Below are positions 7,939 to 17,031 of a DNA stretch of 34,712 bases, piece by piece. Position numbers and translations under genes: made by a program. How positions within the stretch are numbered: position 1 is the first letter of the stretch; the number at the start of each line of letters is the position of its first letter. The notes under the pieces are model-generated. The model was not told where the DNA came from. It worked only from the letters and a program-made list of their open reading frames with translations, and did no database searches. The stretch comes from Lentimicrobiaceae bacterium (GTDB taxonomy: Bacteria > Bacteroidota > Bacteroidia > Bacteroidales > F082). Location: contig SUWT01000021.1 of the NCBI GenBank assembly GCA_015061335.1, forward strand, positions 1 through 34,712, read 5' to 3'.

Positions 7939-10900
7939 ATGAAAATAATTAAACAATACTTGTTCTTAATAGCATTAATATGCTTATTAACATTCACATC
8001 CAAGGCACAAAACGCAAAATATCAATTTGACAACAATTTTCCTGAAGGCATCTCAACAAACAATTCCTCTAAATCAGGACTCAGCATACGTCATGGCATC
8101 AATACTATATCTATAGATAATGTAAGCTTCAATGACATTTCCGGTCAGATTATCAGCATGAGCGGCTTGTTTCTTTCTAACGAAGCTGGCAAACCTAACC
8201 TACCTGTTATAAGCAGTCATATCGCAATTCCTAAGGGTGCCGAAGTATCTTTCACAATTAAGAATTCTAAAACCAAAACCTTAAAAGACATTGACATACT
8301 TCCTGCAGCAGAACCTCAACTAGATAATGATAACAGTCCTACCAAACACATTAAGGATAACAATATATATGACAAGAACTCCTTCTTCCCTGAAAACCAA
8401 GTCGTTATTTCAGACAAAATGTATATCAGAGATATAGAGGTCGTCATGCTAAGCATTACACCATTCCAATATAACCCTATCACCAAAGAACTTATTGTCA
8501 CATACGATATGGAAATAGAAGTTAATTTCAAAGGTGGTGACAGAAATATTGGAGATGTACGATACAGAAATAGCGCATGGGAACAGATCATCCAAGATAT
8601 GATAATTAACAACGACATCTTAGATAAAGTTGATTATCAAAAATTTATTAAAGATGCCATCGATCGTAATGCGGAAGGCTGCGAATACCTGATCATCTGC
8701 CCTGATAATGAGGAGATGTTACAATTAGCCGACTCCCTTAAACTTTTCCGCAACCAACAAGGCATACTCACCAAAGTCGTCAATATTGCAGAATGCGGCG
8801 GTAATGACGAAGATGCCATCAAGAATTACATTCATAATGCATACTCCAATTGGGAGATTCCTCCTTCAGCAGTACTACTTTTCGGTGATCATGACACCGA
8901 CGGCACAAAAGGTATAGTATCTCATGTAATGTACAACCATATAGACGAGAGTTATAACCCTTATATCTCTGATAACATCTACGGCGATGTCAACAACGAT
9001 CATCTTCCTGATATAGTAATTGCTCGTATTACAGGACGTGACTACGATGAGATGTATCATATGATAAACAAAAATCTATCATACGAGCGTCAGCCTCCTA
9101 CAAACTTCCACTTCTATGACAAACCTATTACCGCTATGGGTTATCAATTGGAACGTTGGTTCCAGCTATGCTCCGAAGTGGTCGGAGGCTTCTGGAGAAA
9201 TGCTTTGGGAAAGCATCCTACACGTCAAAACGCAATATATGAAGGCACTCCAGGATCTAGATGGTCAACTTACGAAATGACCAATGCTGTCGTCAACTAC
9301 TTCGGACCTACAAGCCTGGACTATATTCCTACAACAATGTCACACCTCACCGAATGGGACGCCAACTCAACCTCCGTCAATGAAGCTATCAATCAAGGGG
9401 CATTCTTGATACAACACCGCGACCACGGAGAAAAAGAACTATGGGGCGAGCCTTCATACAGTATCAGTGCTATCAAAAAACTGACAAACAAAGACCTAAC
9501 TTTCGTAATGTCAAACAATTGTCTAACCGGAAAATTCGACTATGGCGGCTCTGACGGCTGCTTCGCCGAAGCATTCCACCGCCATCAATACGGAGCCCTA
9601 GGACTTATCGCAGCAACTCAAGTATCTTATTCCTTCGTCAACGACATCTATGTATGGGGTGTTTATGATAATATGTGGCCCGATTTCATGCCTAACTACG
9701 GCACTGAACATCCTAGCAACTTCATCTTACCTTCATACGGCAACGCATCGGGAAAATATTTCTTGCGCCAATCATCATGGGTATATGGCGATTACACAAA
9801 AGAAATAACGTATTATCTCTTCCATCACCACGGCGATGCTTATATGAATCTATATACCGAAATGCCTCAGCATCTCGAAATCAGCTCTTTACCCGTAATC
9901 AAAGAAAATTCCTCAGAATACACTATAAAAGCAGATAAAGACGCTACCATTTGCCTCAGCGCAAATGGAGAAATAATTGGACTCGGCATAGCGACAGGCG
10001 ATAATCAAATAATAAATATCACCCCTCAACAACGCAATACCGAAATAGTACTCACAGTCACAAAACAAAACTATTACAGACATACCGAAATAATAAAAGT
10101 AATACCTTCTACAGGACCATACCTCATTTTCGATGATTGCGTATTAAACGATGAAAATAACAATAATCAGGCTGATTTCAACGAAATGTCAGAATTGAAT
10201 ATCGCTCTCCATAATGTCGGAACAGAAGCCATATCAAATATAAATGTGACATTACATTCCGACTCACCTTACGTAGAAATATTGAATAACAATAATACAT
10301 TCGGTAATATCAATGTAAATGAAATAATCAGCCTAGAAAACACATTCAAAATTAAAATCAAAGATAATGTTCTTGATCAGACCAAGATATATTTCAATAT
10401 GGAAATGACTAGTGGTGATATGCATTATACTGACAGATTTTACATCACAGCAATGGCACCTGTAATGTTTGCTTCAGAAAAAAGCATGACAGACCTCAAC
10501 GACAATCATATCAATGGTATTAACAAAGGTGAAAGCGCCAAATTCACCTTTAAGATCAAAAATGAAGGTCATAGCAATAGCGATACTATCGCTGTGTATT
10601 ATAACATCATGGCTCCTTTCGTTAAGGTAGAAGAAAATCCCATACTCATCGAGGGCTTATCGGCATTTGATAGTATAAATATTACATTCATCATCAATGT
10701 TGACTCTGTCGATTGTCCGGAAGGAGCAGTCTTAAGAGATATTATTGAAGTTAAATCAGGATATTATACATACGAAGATGAAGCTAAAACCAGTCTCGGA
10801 AATATAATAGAAGATTTTGAAGATAAAGAGCTTAACACTTCTGTAAGATGGGCTAACAATGGATCGAGGCCATGGGTTCGCGATGATAGCGAATCATTTG

Positions 10901-11730
10901 AAGGTGAATATAGTTTTAAATCAAGTTCCGATAACACTTCTTCAATATCAAGATTGATGTTAGGCATAGAAACAGAATATGATGGTCATATCTCATTCTA
11001 TTTCAAGAATCCAGGCGAAAATGACAATCTTAATTTTAGTATTGACAATGATATAACTGAATCGATAAATAGCAATGAATGGCAGTACATTGAGTACAAT
11101 CTTGAAGCAGGAAACCATTTAATACAATGGACATTTAAGAATGACGACGATGAAGGCCACGCTTTTATTGATTTAATAAAATTACCTGCCGCACCTGTAT
11201 TTATATTACAAGGTATTGAAGGTGACGATTTCATCGTCATTGACACTGCTTATAGCAGCAGTTATACTGTCGATTATTTTGAAGATGCAGAATATTTCTG
11301 GTCTATAGAACCGGAAGATGCGGCGGTAATGACAGCCAACAACAATAGTATTGAACTATTGTGGAATAATGATTTCGTCGGCAAGAACTTATTATTATCA
11401 GCATACGCCAAGGATGAGGATGGCACTTCCGGTAATATTGTAAGAAAAACAATTAATTTCAGTCATGTATCTATTGATGAAATAGAATCTGAAGACATCA
11501 GTATTTACCCTAATCCTGCGGATAACAAGATAATTATTAAACTTCACGACAAACAGATCGAGTCTGCACAGATTGAAATTATCGATACTATAGGAAGAAG
11601 TATTTACATTAACAACACTTCATCAAACAACGAAATAAGCATAGATGTCAGCAATCTCAGCAAGGGAATATATTTCATAAAGCTGAATACCGATGACAGA
11701 CAATATATCCAGAAGTTTATCAAGAATTAA
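7939..11730 (+). CDS. Gingipain-like C25 family cysteine peptidase with T9SS sorting domain
   Basis: 1263 residues, secreted. A signal peptide (MKIIKQYLFLIALICLLTF, cleavage near SKAQ) is followed by a propeptide-like beta region to about residue 240 and a C25 catalytic domain beginning at EYLIICPDNEEML. Catalytic residues by homology with gingipains are H496 in HRDHGEKELWG and C528 in VMSNNCLTGKFD, with GCFAEAFHR downstream. Two CARDB-like beta domains (about 730-960) and a jelly-roll segment beginning IIEDFEDKEL (about 955-1080) follow. The C-terminal 75-80 residues are a type A T9SS sorting domain (IYPNPADNK at about 1189, ending GIYFIKLNTDDRQYIQKF). The protein is therefore predicted to cross the outer membrane through T9SS and be anchored or released at the surface. 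Cleavage specificity cannot be predicted. Confidence 0.93.
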   Translation: MKIIKQYLFLIALICLLTFTSKAQNAKYQFDNNFPEGISTNNSSKSGLSIRHGINTISIDNVSFNDISGQIISMSGLFLSNEAGKPNLPVISSHIAIPKGAEVSFTIKNSKTKTLKDIDILPAAEPQLDNDNSPTKHIKDNNIYDKNSFFPENQVVISDKMYIRDIEVVMLSITPFQYNPITKELIVTYDMEIEVNFKGGDRNIGDVRYRNSAWEQIIQDMIINNDILDKVDYQKFIKDAIDRNAEGCEYLIICPDNEEMLQLADSLKLFRNQQGILTKVVNIAECGGNDEDAIKNYIHNAYSNWEIPPSAVLLFGDHDTDGTKGIVSHVMYNHIDESYNPYISDNIYGDVNNDHLPDIVIARITGRDYDEMYHMINKNLSYERQPPTNFHFYDKPITAMGYQLERWFQLCSEVVGGFWRNALGKHPTRQNAIYEGTPGSRWSTYEMTNAVVNYFGPTSLDYIPTTMSHLTEWDANSTSVNEAINQGAFLIQHRDHGEKELWGEPSYSISAIKKLTNKDLTFVMSNNCLTGKFDYGGSDGCFAEAFHRHQYGALGLIAATQVSYSFVNDIYVWGVYDNMWPDFMPNYGTEHPSNFILPSYGNASGKYFLRQSSWVYGDYTKEITYYLFHHHGDAYMNLYTEMPQHLEISSLPVIKENSSEYTIKADKDATICLSANGEIIGLGIATGDNQIINITPQQRNTEIVLTVTKQNYYRHTEIIKVIPSTGPYLIFDDCVLNDENNNNQADFNEMSELNIALHNVGTEAISNINVTLHSDSPYVEILNNNNTFGNINVNEIISLENTFKIKIKDNVLDQTKIYFNMEMTSGDMHYTDRFYITAMAPVMFASEKSMTDLNDNHINGINKGESAKFTFKIKNEGHSNSDTIAVYYNIMAPFVKVEENPILIEGLSAFDSINITFIINVDSVDCPEGAVLRDIIEVKSGYYTYEDEAKTSLGNIIEDFEDKELNTSVRWANNGSRPWVRDDSESFEGEYSFKSSSDNTSSISRLMLGIETEYDGHISFYFKNPGENDNLNFSIDNDITESINSNEWQYIEYNLEAGNHLIQWTFKNDDDEGHAFIDLIKLPAAPVFILQGIEGDDFIVIDTAYSSSYTVDYFEDAEYFWSIEPEDAAVMTANNNSIELLWNNDFVGKNLLLSAYAKDEDGTSGNIVRKTINFSHVSIDEIESEDISIYPNPADNKIIIKLHDKQIESAQIEIIDTIGRSIYINNTSSNNEISIDVSNLSKGIYFIKLNTDDRQYIQKFIKN

Positions 11731-11762
11731 GATCTTTTTAGAATCAGGCGATCACAATTTCC

Positions 11763-11797
11763 ATTATAGGGAAGCAATAATATTGTTTCCCTATAAT
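11763..11797. terminator. Long palindrome after the C25 peptidase gene, possible terminator
   Basis: A 17-bp stem around a single central A (11780): 11763-11779 pairs with 11781-11797, with one G-T pair. The strongest block is TATAGGGAA against TTTCCCTATA. It lies 33 bases after the stop of the C25 peptidase gene. The tail is AT-rich but not a pure T-run, so termination is likely but not certain. Confidence 0.6.
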
Positions 11798-11843
11798 AAT
11801 ATTATATCTATCAATTATTTACAAGGTTTTTTTCCATAAATAA

Positions 11844-11968
11844 ATTCACCCCTAAAAACGAACATTTCGTCCCTAATAATTTAAACATTAAAATAAATTC
11901 ACCCCTATAATTAGAATTTCGCCCCTCTAATCATAATTTCACCCCTAAAATTTGATATTTCGCCCCAA
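11844..11968. repeat. Six-copy alternating TTCACCCC / TTCGCCCC array upstream of acyl-CoA synthetase
   Basis: The 301-base gap 11731-12031 holds, after the palindrome, six degenerate copies of ATTTCRCCCCTAA. The Cs preceding the variable base fall at 11847, 11868, 11900, 11920, 11940 and 11961, so steps are 21, 32, 20, 20 and 21 bases. The variable base alternates A, G, A, G, A, G. The second copy reads CGTCCC. Such spacing puts copies on the same DNA face, as in a protein-binding array, but decayed tandem duplication is equally possible. A weak -7-like TTAATTTG follows at 11995-12002, 30 bases before ATG 12032. Confidence 0.7.
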
Positions 11969-12031
11969 ATAAATCTTTCAGGGATTTTTTATTGTTAATT
12001 TGCAAAAGGAACGGATAAACAATTATAGAAA

Positions 12032-13804
12032 ATGGAAGAGAAAAGATTATTTGACATTTTAAAAATGTACATCAGAAAGTACCCGGAACAAGAGGTTGCA
12101 TTAGCAAGAAAAGAAAATGGTTCCTGGAAAAAATACAGTGTACAAGAATATATCGAAATAACCAATTATCTCAGCTATGCTTTTATAGAATTAGGCATAA
12201 AGAAGGATGATAAAGTTGCTATTATTTCAGGTAACCGCCCTGAATGGAATATGCTTGATATGGCTATCATGCAACTTGGTGCTATAACAGTGCCGGTATA
12301 TCCTACGATAAGTAAAGAAGATTATAAATACATCATCAACGACTGCGGTGTTAAGCTTGCTGTTGTAGAAAACACAGGCATCATGAATAAGATTGAGGAT
12401 GTCAAGGATGAGATTCCAAATCTTAATATGATATATACTTTCTTCAAAGGTGACAAATATCAGACTTTTAACGATTTAGTTGAATTAGGAAAGCAGCATC
12501 AAAATCCGGAAGAACTTCAGAAACGTGAAGAAGCCGTTGATGAGAAAGATTGTGCTACCATCATATACACCTCTGGCACTACAGGAACACCCAAAGGCGT
12601 TATGCTATCGCACTCCAACATCATGAATCAGATTCATAACTTAAAGCAGACACCATCGCCATGGTCTAAAAAAGCTTTCAGTTTCTTACCTATATGTCAC
12701 GCTTACGAGAGAATGTTGGTGTTCTTATACCAATACCTCGGCATGTCGGTATATTATGCGGAAAGTCTAGCCACTATAGCCTCTGACTTAAAAGAAGTAC
12801 AACCGACCATGATGAGTGCTGTTCCACGTCTTTTAGAAAAGATATATCTCAAGGTAAAACAGACAGGCAAGAATAACAAAGGCATCAAGAAGATGATCTT
12901 CATATGGGCACTGAATGTTGCGGAGCAATATAAGATCGACCCATGTAATCGTACATGGTTCTATAACCAAAAGTTAAAGATTGCCGATGCTTTAGTTTAT
13001 AAAAAGATACGTCAGACCTTAGGTGCAGAGAATTTTGACATTGTGGTGTCAGGAGCCGCCAGCATACAGCCAAACATAGCATCATTTTTCTCAGCCATTA
13101 AAATGCCTATTTATGAAGGCTATGGAATGACAGAGTGTTCCCCTGTTATCGCCGTATCATGCAACGAACCACATGGCAGAGAGATTGGTTCTGTAGGTTT
13201 CGCATTACCTGGTGTAGAAATTAAAATAGCTGATAACAAAGAAATTATTTGTCGTGGTCATAATGTCATGATGGGATATTATAACAAACCAGAATTGACA
13301 AAAGAAATTATCGATGAGGACGGCTGGTTACACACTGGCGACCTTGGAGAGATTAACGAATATGGACAGGTGAGGATAACCGGCAGATTAAAGAATCTAT
13401 TCAAGACCTCATTAGGAAAATATATCAACCCTGATATCATAGAAGGTAAGTTTAACGAATCTGGTTTTATTGAAAACATTGTTGTTCTTGGTGAGAACGA
13501 GAAGTTCGCTGGAGCTCTTATAGTACCTGACTTTGCATTTTTAAAGACATGGTGTCAGAAACACGAGATAAAATACAGCACACCACAGGAAATGATAAAG
13601 AATAAGGATGTCATCAACCGCTATTCAGAGGAAGTCAAGAAGATAAATCAGAATTTTGGTGACACAGAAAAGATAAAACGTTACGAACTCATTGCCGATG
13701 AATGGAGCATCAACAATGGTATTTTAACACCTACTTTAAAAGTAAAACGTTCTGTCGTCAAAGAAAAGTATAAAGAACTTATCACAAAGATGTTTAAAGA
13801 TTAA
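12032..13804 (+). CDS. Long-chain fatty acid--CoA ligase (AMP-forming)
   Basis: 590 residues. It activates fatty acids to acyl-CoA through an acyl-adenylate. The adenylate-forming hallmarks are visible: the P-loop TSGTTGTPKG (residues 180-189), the A5-type motif YGMTE (364-368), WLHTGDLGEINEYGQVRITGR with the conserved Asp, and GRLKNLFKTSLGKYINP at the hinge to the C-terminal domain. HAYERM in the middle of the protein is typical of long-chain ligases of the FAA1/FadD15 type found in Bacteroidetes. The C-terminus reaches the expected LTPTLKVKRSVVKEKY. It is preceded by the repeat array at 11844-11968 and followed by a strong bidirectional terminator. No membrane anchor is seen. Confidence 0.94.
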   Translation: MEEKRLFDILKMYIRKYPEQEVALARKENGSWKKYSVQEYIEITNYLSYAFIELGIKKDDKVAIISGNRPEWNMLDMAIMQLGAITVPVYPTISKEDYKYIINDCGVKLAVVENTGIMNKIEDVKDEIPNLNMIYTFFKGDKYQTFNDLVELGKQHQNPEELQKREEAVDEKDCATIIYTSGTTGTPKGVMLSHSNIMNQIHNLKQTPSPWSKKAFSFLPICHAYERMLVFLYQYLGMSVYYAESLATIASDLKEVQPTMMSAVPRLLEKIYLKVKQTGKNNKGIKKMIFIWALNVAEQYKIDPCNRTWFYNQKLKIADALVYKKIRQTLGAENFDIVVSGAASIQPNIASFFSAIKMPIYEGYGMTECSPVIAVSCNEPHGREIGSVGFALPGVEIKIADNKEIICRGHNVMMGYYNKPELTKEIIDEDGWLHTGDLGEINEYGQVRITGRLKNLFKTSLGKYINPDIIEGKFNESGFIENIVVLGENEKFAGALIVPDFAFLKTWCQKHEIKYSTPQEMIKNKDVINRYSEEVKKINQNFGDTEKIKRYELIADEWSINNGILTPTLKVKRSVVKEKYKELITKMFKD

Positions 13805-13810
13805 AACAAA

Positions 13811-13859
13811 ATAAAGTAATAAGGTTTGGACTTCTAAAGTCCAAACCTTATTACTTTAT
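13811..13859. terminator. Bidirectional terminator overlapping the end of the T9SS cargo gene
   Basis: A perfect 23-bp stem (13811-13833 with 13837-13859) around the 3-base loop CTA. On the minus strand the stem is followed by ATTTTGTTTT-like sequence, suited to termination of the gene at 13834-15219; on the plus strand it lies 6 bases after the acyl-CoA ligase stop. The loop bases are the minus-strand stop codon TAG, so the 5' arm encodes the last eight residues (DKVIRFGL, the first only in part). Confidence 0.9.
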
Positions 13860-15219
13860 CCGCATAAATATTTCCCGCCTTATCTTTCACAATAAGCAAA
13901 TACATTCCGGAAGGGAGATCTTCAAGATCTATTTCATTTGTATTATAAGTGCGAATATATTGTCCATGAACATTATACAGATCAACAAAATCTATTTCTA
14001 CATTCTCTATCATTACTTTTCCGTTTGTCGGATTTGGATGGATGTCCAATGATGATTCTTCTGTATATATTTCTTCCTCTGATACAAATCCAACACATAG
14101 CGGCTCAGATTCACTATCGCCATAAACTGCTGTGACACAGTATTTTATATCAGTATTTGACTTAAAATCCAAGTAATATGTAATACACTGAGATTCTATT
14201 TCTTTAATCAATTCTCCATTAGCATAGACTCTATATCCTGTTAGTGTTTTATCCGAATCTAAGCTAGTTGTTTTACCATCAGAATTTTCAATTATAGTCT
14301 GAATAGATAAATTACCAAAGTGTGATGCAAAATAATTATCCCATGCCTCTTCACCTAATTTGATCCAGTTATCTTCATCTCCTTCATCACTTTCATCCAC
14401 AGGAAAAATATAATAATCTGTACCATTAGATGCAAATCCAACCCATAATTCTTTTTCTGAATCTACGTAAATATCTTCTTTTATATCAATATAATCCCAC
14501 ACTCCATTTTCGTATGTAGAAACAATCAAACTATCATTATCTAGAAGTTCTTCATATATCAGATTAAATTCATCGTTCGATTTATTCCATATCTTAAGTA
14601 TATGCTCATTATTCTCTGATAAAAAAACGAAACCAACTTTTTTGATTCTCCATCCATCATAATCCTTGATATCATCTTGTGTAAATCTATGAGCCATATC
14701 TCTTTCTTGTTGAATTCCAATTGAAAGTGCATTAATGCAATAACCATTCGACCATGATAGAAGATGTTCGTCTAACACAATAGATTCAGGTGTATTCCAC
14801 GTTAGAAAAGTATAATTTGAAAACAAAGTACTAACGTTACTAATTTCCAAATTGGTAATAGTTGGAAGTTCGTCTTCAACAGTTTCATTTGTCAGATAAT
14901 AATTTCTTAAAGAAGAATTGTCCTCATTTAGATTTTCTTCTAATGCAAATAATGATTTCAATGCTGTTGAATTATTAGCTGTTGTATATTCTCCATGAAT
15001 CCATTGCGGAACATGCTGATATAAAATTGTAGAATCTATAGAACTAACCACATAATAATCAGAACTAAGAATAGTAGGTTGAACAAAAACATTCACACTA
15101 TCAATTTTGTTTCCCACGATAGTGTTCATCACTAAACTTGTAGCTTGTTGTTTTGTAATCTGTGCATTTATATTCAACGATATGCAGATTGCGATAAATA
15201 AGGTAAAGAAACGTCTCAT
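13834..15219 (-). CDS. Secreted protein with T9SS type A sorting domain
   Basis: 461 residues with a signal peptide (MRRFFTLFIAICISLNINAQ). The middle is not a recognised enzyme. It holds acidic beta-rich sequence, including GWRIKKVGFVFL and ELWVGFASNG, which resemble adhesin jelly-roll modules of T9SS cargo, and a fibronectin-III-like segment (TGYRVYANGELIKEI to YCVTAVYGDSESEP). The C-terminal 75 residues form a type A sorting domain with HPNPTNGKVMI, VDLYNVHGQ and LPSGMYLLIV. It is predicted to be exported by Sec and T9SS to the cell surface. It follows the PorE-like gene by 44 bases but has its own promoter-like element. A role as surface adhesin or ligand binder is inference. Confidence 0.88.
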   Translation of the reverse strand: MRRFFTLFIAICISLNINAQITKQQATSLVMNTIVGNKIDSVNVFVQPTILSSDYYVVSSIDSTILYQHVPQWIHGEYTTANNSTALKSLFALEENLNEDNSSLRNYYLTNETVEDELPTITNLEISNVSTLFSNYTFLTWNTPESIVLDEHLLSWSNGYCINALSIGIQQERDMAHRFTQDDIKDYDGWRIKKVGFVFLSENNEHILKIWNKSNDEFNLIYEELLDNDSLIVSTYENGVWDYIDIKEDIYVDSEKELWVGFASNGTDYYIFPVDESDEGDEDNWIKLGEEAWDNYFASHFGNLSIQTIIENSDGKTTSLDSDKTLTGYRVYANGELIKEIESQCITYYLDFKSNTDIKYCVTAVYGDSESEPLCVGFVSEEEIYTEESSLDIHPNPTNGKVMIENVEIDFVDLYNVHGQYIRTYNTNEIDLEDLPSGMYLLIVKDKAGNIYADKVIRFGL

Positions 15220-15243
15220 AATAGTTATTTTTTAATTTCGGTT

Positions 15244-15251
15244 CAAATTTA
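15244..15251 (-). promoter_or_regulatory. Possible promoter of the T9SS cargo gene
   Basis: TAAATTTG on the minus strand matches TAnnTTTG and lies 24 bases before ATG 15219, between the two minus-strand genes. A -33 box is not clear because the upstream bases are inside the neighbouring gene end. Confidence 0.5.
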
Positions 15252-15263
15252 TTAAAAAAATCA

Positions 15264-16958
15264 TTATATTTTTTTTATTTCTACTCTTCTGTTGATTGTT
15301 CTATATTCATCAATATCATTTGGAACCAGAGGTTTAGAAGCGCCCAAGCCAGTAGTTTTTATCCTATCAGACGACACACCTTTATTAATTAGTGCTTCCA
15401 TAACAGCATCAGCTCTTTTTTTCGACAGAACAATATTATAATCAGCATCACCCATATCATCGGTATGTCCAATAATTTCTATTTTTAAATCGGGATAAGT
15501 ATTTAACATAGTGACTATCAGATCCACAGTCGTTTCAGAAGACAGAGACAGTTCCGAGCTGTCGAAATCGAAATAGATATTATTCAGCACAATAGTTTCC
15601 TGACGATTTAATTTCTCGGCATAAAGGTCTTCATCAGAAGGCAAAGATAATTCTACAGGACGAGGTCTAAAATTCTCATCAAGGTCAAATTTATAAATAT
15701 CGTATGATTTACCATCATCTTTATCTGAAGAGATAAATGCTGTTGAAGCATCATTAGAGATGACGATATTAATCTCATCGGCGTGAGTATTAAGGGGATA
15801 GCCAAGATTTTGAGGTTTTGTCCACTCTCCCCTATCGTTTCTTTGTGACATAAACAAGTCGTAGCCTCCCATTCCAAGGTGGGTATCTGAGGAGAAATAG
15901 AGTGTTTTTCCATCATGATGTATAAAGGGAGCCATTTCATTTCCTTTGGTATTTATCACAGAATCAAGGCAATAAGGTTTCGACCATTCATTATTATCAT
16001 TTAAATGAGAAATAAAAATATCTGATGTTCCTAGTTTTTTATCAGCTCTCACGAAGAAAAGATCCTTTCCATCATAACTCACACAAGGTTGAGATTCCCA
16101 TTCTGACGAATTTATAGATCTAATATTAATTGGTTGCGACCAGTTTCCATTTTCATAATACACATAATAAATATCACAGCTTCCGTATGGATCGGCACAA
16201 GCCGAGAAATAAATTTTATTATCATCATAAGAGATATTAGCGGCACCAATTTTATTGACATTTGATAACAAGAGCTGGGGCATAATCCAAACGGAGTCGT
16301 ACAAAGTGCTCACAAAAACATTCTCTTCGAAAAGATCATAATGAGAATCATTGATTTTATATTTCTTTGTAAAGATAAGTTTATTATCATTGACATAAAA
16401 TTGGTTAACATATTCATCGTCGGAAGAGTTAACGACATTCCCAATATTTATAGGATTATAATTAACGGGATTTTCCACCAATGATTTTTGAAATTCAGAT
16501 AGAATTAATTGATGTTCTGCGATTTCACGGAGGTGTTTTTTCTGATTTTCCAGAGAGAGATACCAATTAAGTATTTTGATAGAGTTATCGAAGCATAAGA
16601 ATTCAGCATATAGTTTTGACAGAGAGATAGCTATTTTAGGGAAGTCCATGGAATCTATTTCAAGGATACGTTCATACGATAATAGAGCCGTTGTATCATC
16701 ATTCAATTCATGGCACAATTCAGCTTTGAGTAGTAATGCATCTGTAAAGTTTTCATCAAGGGAGAGAGCCTTATCAGCGAGTTCTAAAGATTTATATTTA
16801 TCATTATCGAATAGTTTTACAGCTTTTTGAAAACATTTAACGGCTTTTTTAGATTTAGAGTTATACGATTGTGCCAGAGATTCTTCGGAGAAGAATAACA
16901 TCAGAAACAACAGTGGAATATATTTTAACATTTTTAGGAGGGAAGTATTCATTTTCAT
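15264..16958 (-). CDS. TPR / PD40 beta-propeller / OmpA envelope protein, PorE-like
   Basis: 564 residues from ATG 16958. A signal peptide ends at SEESLAQ (about residue 30). TPR-like helices follow (FQKAVKLFDNDKYKSLELADKAL, DALLLKAELCHELND), then WD40-like PD40 repeats (DGKDLFFVRADKKLGTSDIF, DGKTLYFSSDTHLGMGGYDLF and NDASTAFISSDKDDGKSYDIY regions), and a peptidoglycan-binding OmpA domain from about residue 455 (FDFDSSEL, GHTDDMGDADYN at about 497, TINRRVEI). This order recalls P. gingivalis PorE, a T9SS component, and related OmpA/TPR proteins, but the carboxypeptidase-regulatory domain of PorE was not recognised and no lipobox Cys is seen. Function in T9SS is inference, helped by its cargo neighbour. 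ATG 16931 is an alternative start because a terminator abuts 16958. Confidence 0.85.
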   Translation of the reverse strand: MKMNTSLLKMLKYIPLLFLMLFFSEESLAQSYNSKSKKAVKCFQKAVKLFDNDKYKSLELADKALSLDENFTDALLLKAELCHELNDDTTALLSYERILEIDSMDFPKIAISLSKLYAEFLCFDNSIKILNWYLSLENQKKHLREIAEHQLILSEFQKSLVENPVNYNPINIGNVVNSSDDEYVNQFYVNDNKLIFTKKYKINDSHYDLFEENVFVSTLYDSVWIMPQLLLSNVNKIGAANISYDDNKIYFSACADPYGSCDIYYVYYENGNWSQPINIRSINSSEWESQPCVSYDGKDLFFVRADKKLGTSDIFISHLNDNNEWSKPYCLDSVINTKGNEMAPFIHHDGKTLYFSSDTHLGMGGYDLFMSQRNDRGEWTKPQNLGYPLNTHADEINIVISNDASTAFISSDKDDGKSYDIYKFDLDENFRPRPVELSLPSDEDLYAEKLNRQETIVLNNIYFDFDSSELSLSSETTVDLIVTMLNTYPDLKIEIIGHTDDMGDADYNIVLSKKRADAVMEALINKGVSSDRIKTTGLGASKPLVPNDIDEYRTINRRVEIKKI

Positions 16959-16959
16959 T

Positions 16960-16998
16960 AAAAAAGCAATGAAGATTTTACAAGAAAACCTTCATTGC
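16960..16998 (-). terminator. Intrinsic terminator of the ffh-folD operon
   Basis: On the minus strand GCAATGAAG (16998-16990) pairs with CTTCATTGC (16974-16966), the stem being extended by TTTT/AAAA inside, and six T follow at 16965-16960. It lies between folD and the PorE-like gene. Its T-run ends only two bases before the first ATG of the latter. Confidence 0.88.
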
Positions 16999-17031
16999 GA
17001 CACATCTACATATTAAGAAATTGATTAAGAT

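Noticed and set aside
7939-11730. Frameshift or pseudogene suspected because of the large mixed-domain protein
   Set aside because: The frame is open from signal peptide to sorting domain, with catalytic residues in place.
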